From Blastocatellia bacterium (GTDB lineage Bacteria > Acidobacteriota > Blastocatellia > Chloracidobacteriales > JADJPF01), in contig JAEUQL010000141.1 in assembly GCA_016789295.1 (NCBI GenBank), forward strand, positions 1 to 8,693: DNA of 8,693 nucleotides, read 5' to 3'. The notes under the pieces are model-generated. The model was not told the origin of the DNA. It ran no database searches and saw only the letters and a list, made by a program, of their open reading frames with translations. Made by a program: the position numbers and the translations under genes. Every line of letters starts with the position of its first letter. Positions within the stretch are counted from its first letter, which is position 1. Positions 7,601 to 8,693 of the stretch are shown piece after piece.

Positions 7601-8501
7601 CAATATAATGATGCGAAACCTTAAATCAGATGAGTTTACAATTCCTGCAGTTACTCGATTTATGCCAAAAGAAGCTACTGTAGGAGACACAATCACTGTT
7701 GAAGGAGTAAACCTTGCTGATGCAGGAGAGGCTAGAATAGGTAACCTCAGTGCAAGAATTGAGAGTAGAAGTAATAGTTCTATAACTATTTCTGTACCTT
7801 TTGGAGCCGTAACAGGCCGCATACTTGTGGCAACACCTACAGGATTTACCCGCTCTCTTGATGATGTAGTAGTCACAGGCAAAGTTTCGGCTGTTCCTTC
7901 ACGTATTGACTTTGATAGGATTAAACAAGATAGCTCTGTAGTTCGTCAGGTTAAGATAACTAACCGTGCAAATAGCATGCGCCGAATATTAGCTGCAACT
8001 GCAGATACAACAGCATTTACAGTCTCTGGCACAAGATTTCCTGTGTCACTACTTCCTGGTCAAACTACTGACATCTCTGTCACCTTTAGACCATCACGAG
8101 CTGGTTTCCAGTCTGGTAGAATACTTATCTCCACAGACGATTCATTGAGTGGGCAGATGGTTCTATCCTGTAGCGGCCTTGCACAAGATTCCCTATCACC
8201 AAGAACTAGCCTTGACTTCCCAAGAGGTGATGAAGTACTGAAAGCAGGTGAACGGTTTGAGATTGGGTGGAAAGCTACTGACAATACAGCCATAGTCTCA
8301 CAACAACTTCTCCTTTCAACTGATGACGGAAAAAGCTATCCAATACTCATTTCAGATAACCTCCTCAACCAGAGATTTTTTACTTGGACTGTACCAAAAA
8401 TAAAAACCAAAACAGCAAAGATTAAAATTGTTGCGGTAGATGTTGAAGGCAATGTGGGTGAAGCAGTCTCTAATGGAAATTTTGAGATAAAGTTGAAGTA
8501 G
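4611..8501 (+). CDS. Large secreted protein: two Asp-box (sialidase-like) propellers, IPT/TIG, ASH-like and Ig-like domains
   Basis: This 1296-residue protein starts with a signal peptide (MNKKILITLMILLGSLLYKS, cleavage probably after SSA at 20-22) with no lipobox. The first propeller (about 95-525) has Asp boxes SSDSGRSW (159), STNGGQSF (274), STDAGKSF, STDNGETW and SEDGGKSF, then HGDYNQIS and NWGDERNG. A beta-rich Ig-like spacer follows (about 525-625). The second propeller (about 630-1010) has SDDAGMSF, SIDGGDTF, STDGGKTF and SFDSGKSF plus repeated VWQD/VWED strands. Then come an IPT/TIG domain (1012-1090, PAVTRFMPKEATVGDTITVE), an ASH-like domain (1093-1190, SRIDFDRI to VTFRPSRAGFQSGRILIS) and a final Ig-like domain (1195-1296, ending DVEGNVGEAVSNGNFEI). 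Asp boxes are structural. I do not see the arginine triad or FRIP motif of true sialidases, so binding or adhesion is as likely as hydrolysis. There is no LPXTG or obvious sorting domain. The frame stays open upstream to 4410, but that part is antisense to the small membrane gene and low in complexity. ATG 4611, directly before the signal peptide, is the sensible start. Confidence 0.88.
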   Translation: MNKKILITLMILLGSLLYKSSAFVEQSNQFTEIVLHRPGNVENQLFWFAQARASAIEKGHLEPQGSYEWLLISPAFDRVSAFAKHYLSKKYKLYQPPTESPSTEIVAQTTVSSSNTMINSQFEDIGLKVQNQTASAGFGETIVVVYNHTSDFITRTAVSSDSGRSWQETVVSSLPGGVNLGDGVVAVDANGNFYTSMMALNSNNLSTIAVSKSTNSGFDWQPATDVVTNEVSPAVFHNKPWIAIDTKSDTFRGNIYVSWTKFDDISKSASILLARSTNGGQSFERPVKVTPDTKSFEVEGSRVAVGASGEVYVTWMDERVKGINFAKSTDAGKSFSRPKPVATFSQPPQFLNGSFEINTFPSIATDNRTIYLTFNAKPTPTAIDKSDVYLVRSTDNGETWSSPIRINNDKTSTDQWMPSVAVTSSGRVGVMWYDRRNDPTNNALIDVYMSVSEDGGKSFPTNRKVTDNNWPVIPTPLALKFGYHGDYNQISARGETFNLNWGDERNGTDPNVYFTQFSAEDSHLDHDFALSARTVSLSTKAGEKVAFVMESTSTQPVTTKLSLQAVSTLPNVSLSFSKEEIDSGNGFELSASVPNDARPGSYQIFVTAKTSLELSHTTTLQLNVVRDTPVTGRVAILTNNPGNSVTPQLQIDTKNVTHMVWQDDSEGRSQIFYAHASDGEDFSTPVNISRSFEGAFSPRFKIDRKGSIHVVWQEKNRSQEIIVYTRSDDAGMSFTPKKVVSTFFESATDPTINSAEDNLVTIVWSGKPKLDQPLTGLFLVRSIDGGDTFTEPKLAVESKQKIFFEPVLAGDGREPIYLAFTQMQVTGQRFSSFTFSSSVMYVRSTDGGKTFSEPFNIVSNFSLTDSPSLTTNGNGTLIVSFAGFDLREPFPSREIYVSRSFDSGKSFTLPSVISFGNGDSTRVSIGLDKFGNLVVVWRDTQILNYDIFLSRLFVGETSFSGPLNISQTPGISDNPSLAIDQNGDISIVWEDDSSGSNNIMMRNLKSDEFTIPAVTRFMPKEATVGDTITVEGVNLADAGEARIGNLSARIESRSNSSITISVPFGAVTGRILVATPTGFTRSLDDVVVTGKVSAVPSRIDFDRIKQDSSVVRQVKITNRANSMRRILAATADTTAFTVSGTRFPVSLLPGQTTDISVTFRPSRAGFQSGRILISTDDSLSGQMVLSCSGLAQDSLSPRTSLDFPRGDEVLKAGERFEIGWKATDNTAIVSQQLLLSTDDGKSYPILISDNLLNQRFFTWTVPKIKTKTAKIKIVAVDVEGNVGEAVSNGNFEIKLK

Positions 8502-8522
8502 GTTGATACTTCAACTTTATCT
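8485..8522. terminator. Perfect 15-bp stem between convergent genes, probable bidirectional terminator
   Basis: AGATAAAGTTGAAGT (8485-8499) pairs perfectly with ACTTCAACTTTATCT (8508-8522) around an 8-base loop. The left arm covers the last codons and first base of the TAG stop of the secreted giant, and the right arm ends 8 bp before the stop codon of the opposing gene. Its place between two converging genes fits termination in both directions. The U tract is weak on both sides (CTATCTCTAATT downstream on plus), so it is not a textbook intrinsic terminator. Confidence 0.65.
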
Positions 8523-8530
8523 ATCTCTAA

Positions 8531-8693
8531 TTACGCTTCATAGACATTAGAGTTAAAAATCTTGTAATAGAGAGCCTGTTTGTCTTTATCTATGAAAGGA
8601 TACAGAAGAAGTAAGAAGCAGACATTGGAAAGTAAGTTCTTGACTATCTCTCTAGCTAAAGCTTTGCCAAAGCCAAGAAATTGACCATTCTGA
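8531..8693 (-). CDS. C-terminal fragment of a probable RDD-family membrane protein (partial)
   Basis: This minus-strand frame enters from the right edge and stops at TAA (8531-8533), giving 53 residues. It begins QNGQFLGFGKALAREIVKNL, continues with a hydrophobic helix (CFLLLLYPF) and ends DKDKQALYYKIFNSNVYEA. RDD-family proteins end in the same way: a conserved Arg in a RALxREIVK-like helix, a membrane segment, then D-x-K-R/K-QALHDKIAGTxV. Here YYKIFNSNVYE replaces the usual HDKIAGTVVV, so the match is partial. RDD proteins are small multi-pass membrane proteins of mostly unknown role, some linked to ion transport. The open frame and clean convergent arrangement with the shared terminator support a real gene end. 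The family call is a pattern match by eye. Confidence 0.55.
   Translation of the reverse strand, partial: QNGQFLGFGKALAREIVKNLLSNVCFLLLLYPFIDKDKQALYYKIFNSNVYEA

Noticed and set aside
6779..8293. Three minus-strand frames of 77 to 150 residues
   Set aside because: They are shadows of the strongly supported secreted protein on the plus strand, whose domains run continuously through the region.

Overview
The window comes from an AT-rich bacterial genome (GC content looks to be in the high thirties percent by eye, not computed). It carries five protein-coding genes, two of them cut by the window edges. I see no rRNA, tRNA, CRISPR array, transposase or phage gene. Exported TPR-CHAT proteins, very large secreted Asp-box propeller proteins and RDD membrane proteins together suggest a Gram-negative environmental bacterium. 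The IPT/TIG, ASH and C-terminal Ig-like tail of the large protein reminds me of Acidobacteriota of the Blastocatellia type. That placement is an impression, not something the sequence proves.

Layout. From the left edge to 2624, on the minus strand, lies a long gene that runs off the window. It has a signal peptide, about ten 40-residue TPR repeats, a coiled-coil linker and the first part of a CHAT caspase-like domain. The window ends just before the expected catalytic His. A 158-bp gap follows, with a compact inverted repeat beside the start of this gene. From 2783 to 4522, on the minus strand, there are two closely spaced genes that are probably one operon: a 72-residue membrane protein (4304-4522) followed by a 496-residue cytoplasmic-looking seven-bladed beta-propeller protein (2783-4273) with a distinctive C-terminal domain. 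A divergent promoter region of about 80 bp separates them from a plus-strand gene (4611-8501). That gene encodes a 1296-residue secreted protein with two Asp-box propellers, an IPT/TIG domain, an ASH-like domain and a final Ig-like domain. It ends in a perfect 15-bp stem that overlaps its own stop codon. Past that point the C-terminus of a minus-strand gene, probably an RDD-family membrane protein, enters from the right edge.

How the genes may work together. The minus-strand genes could be read in the order membrane protein, propeller protein, TPR-CHAT protein. The 158-bp gap before the last one could hold its own promoter. Propeller, TPR and CHAT modules are common in bacterial signalling and conflict systems, so a functional link is possible, but the export signal on the TPR-CHAT protein puts it in a different compartment from the propeller protein. 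The secreted giant is most simply a surface or extracellular binding protein. No known defence system can be named from this window alone. The parts most worth a follow-up are the propeller protein with its C-terminal module and the exported TPR-CHAT protein.
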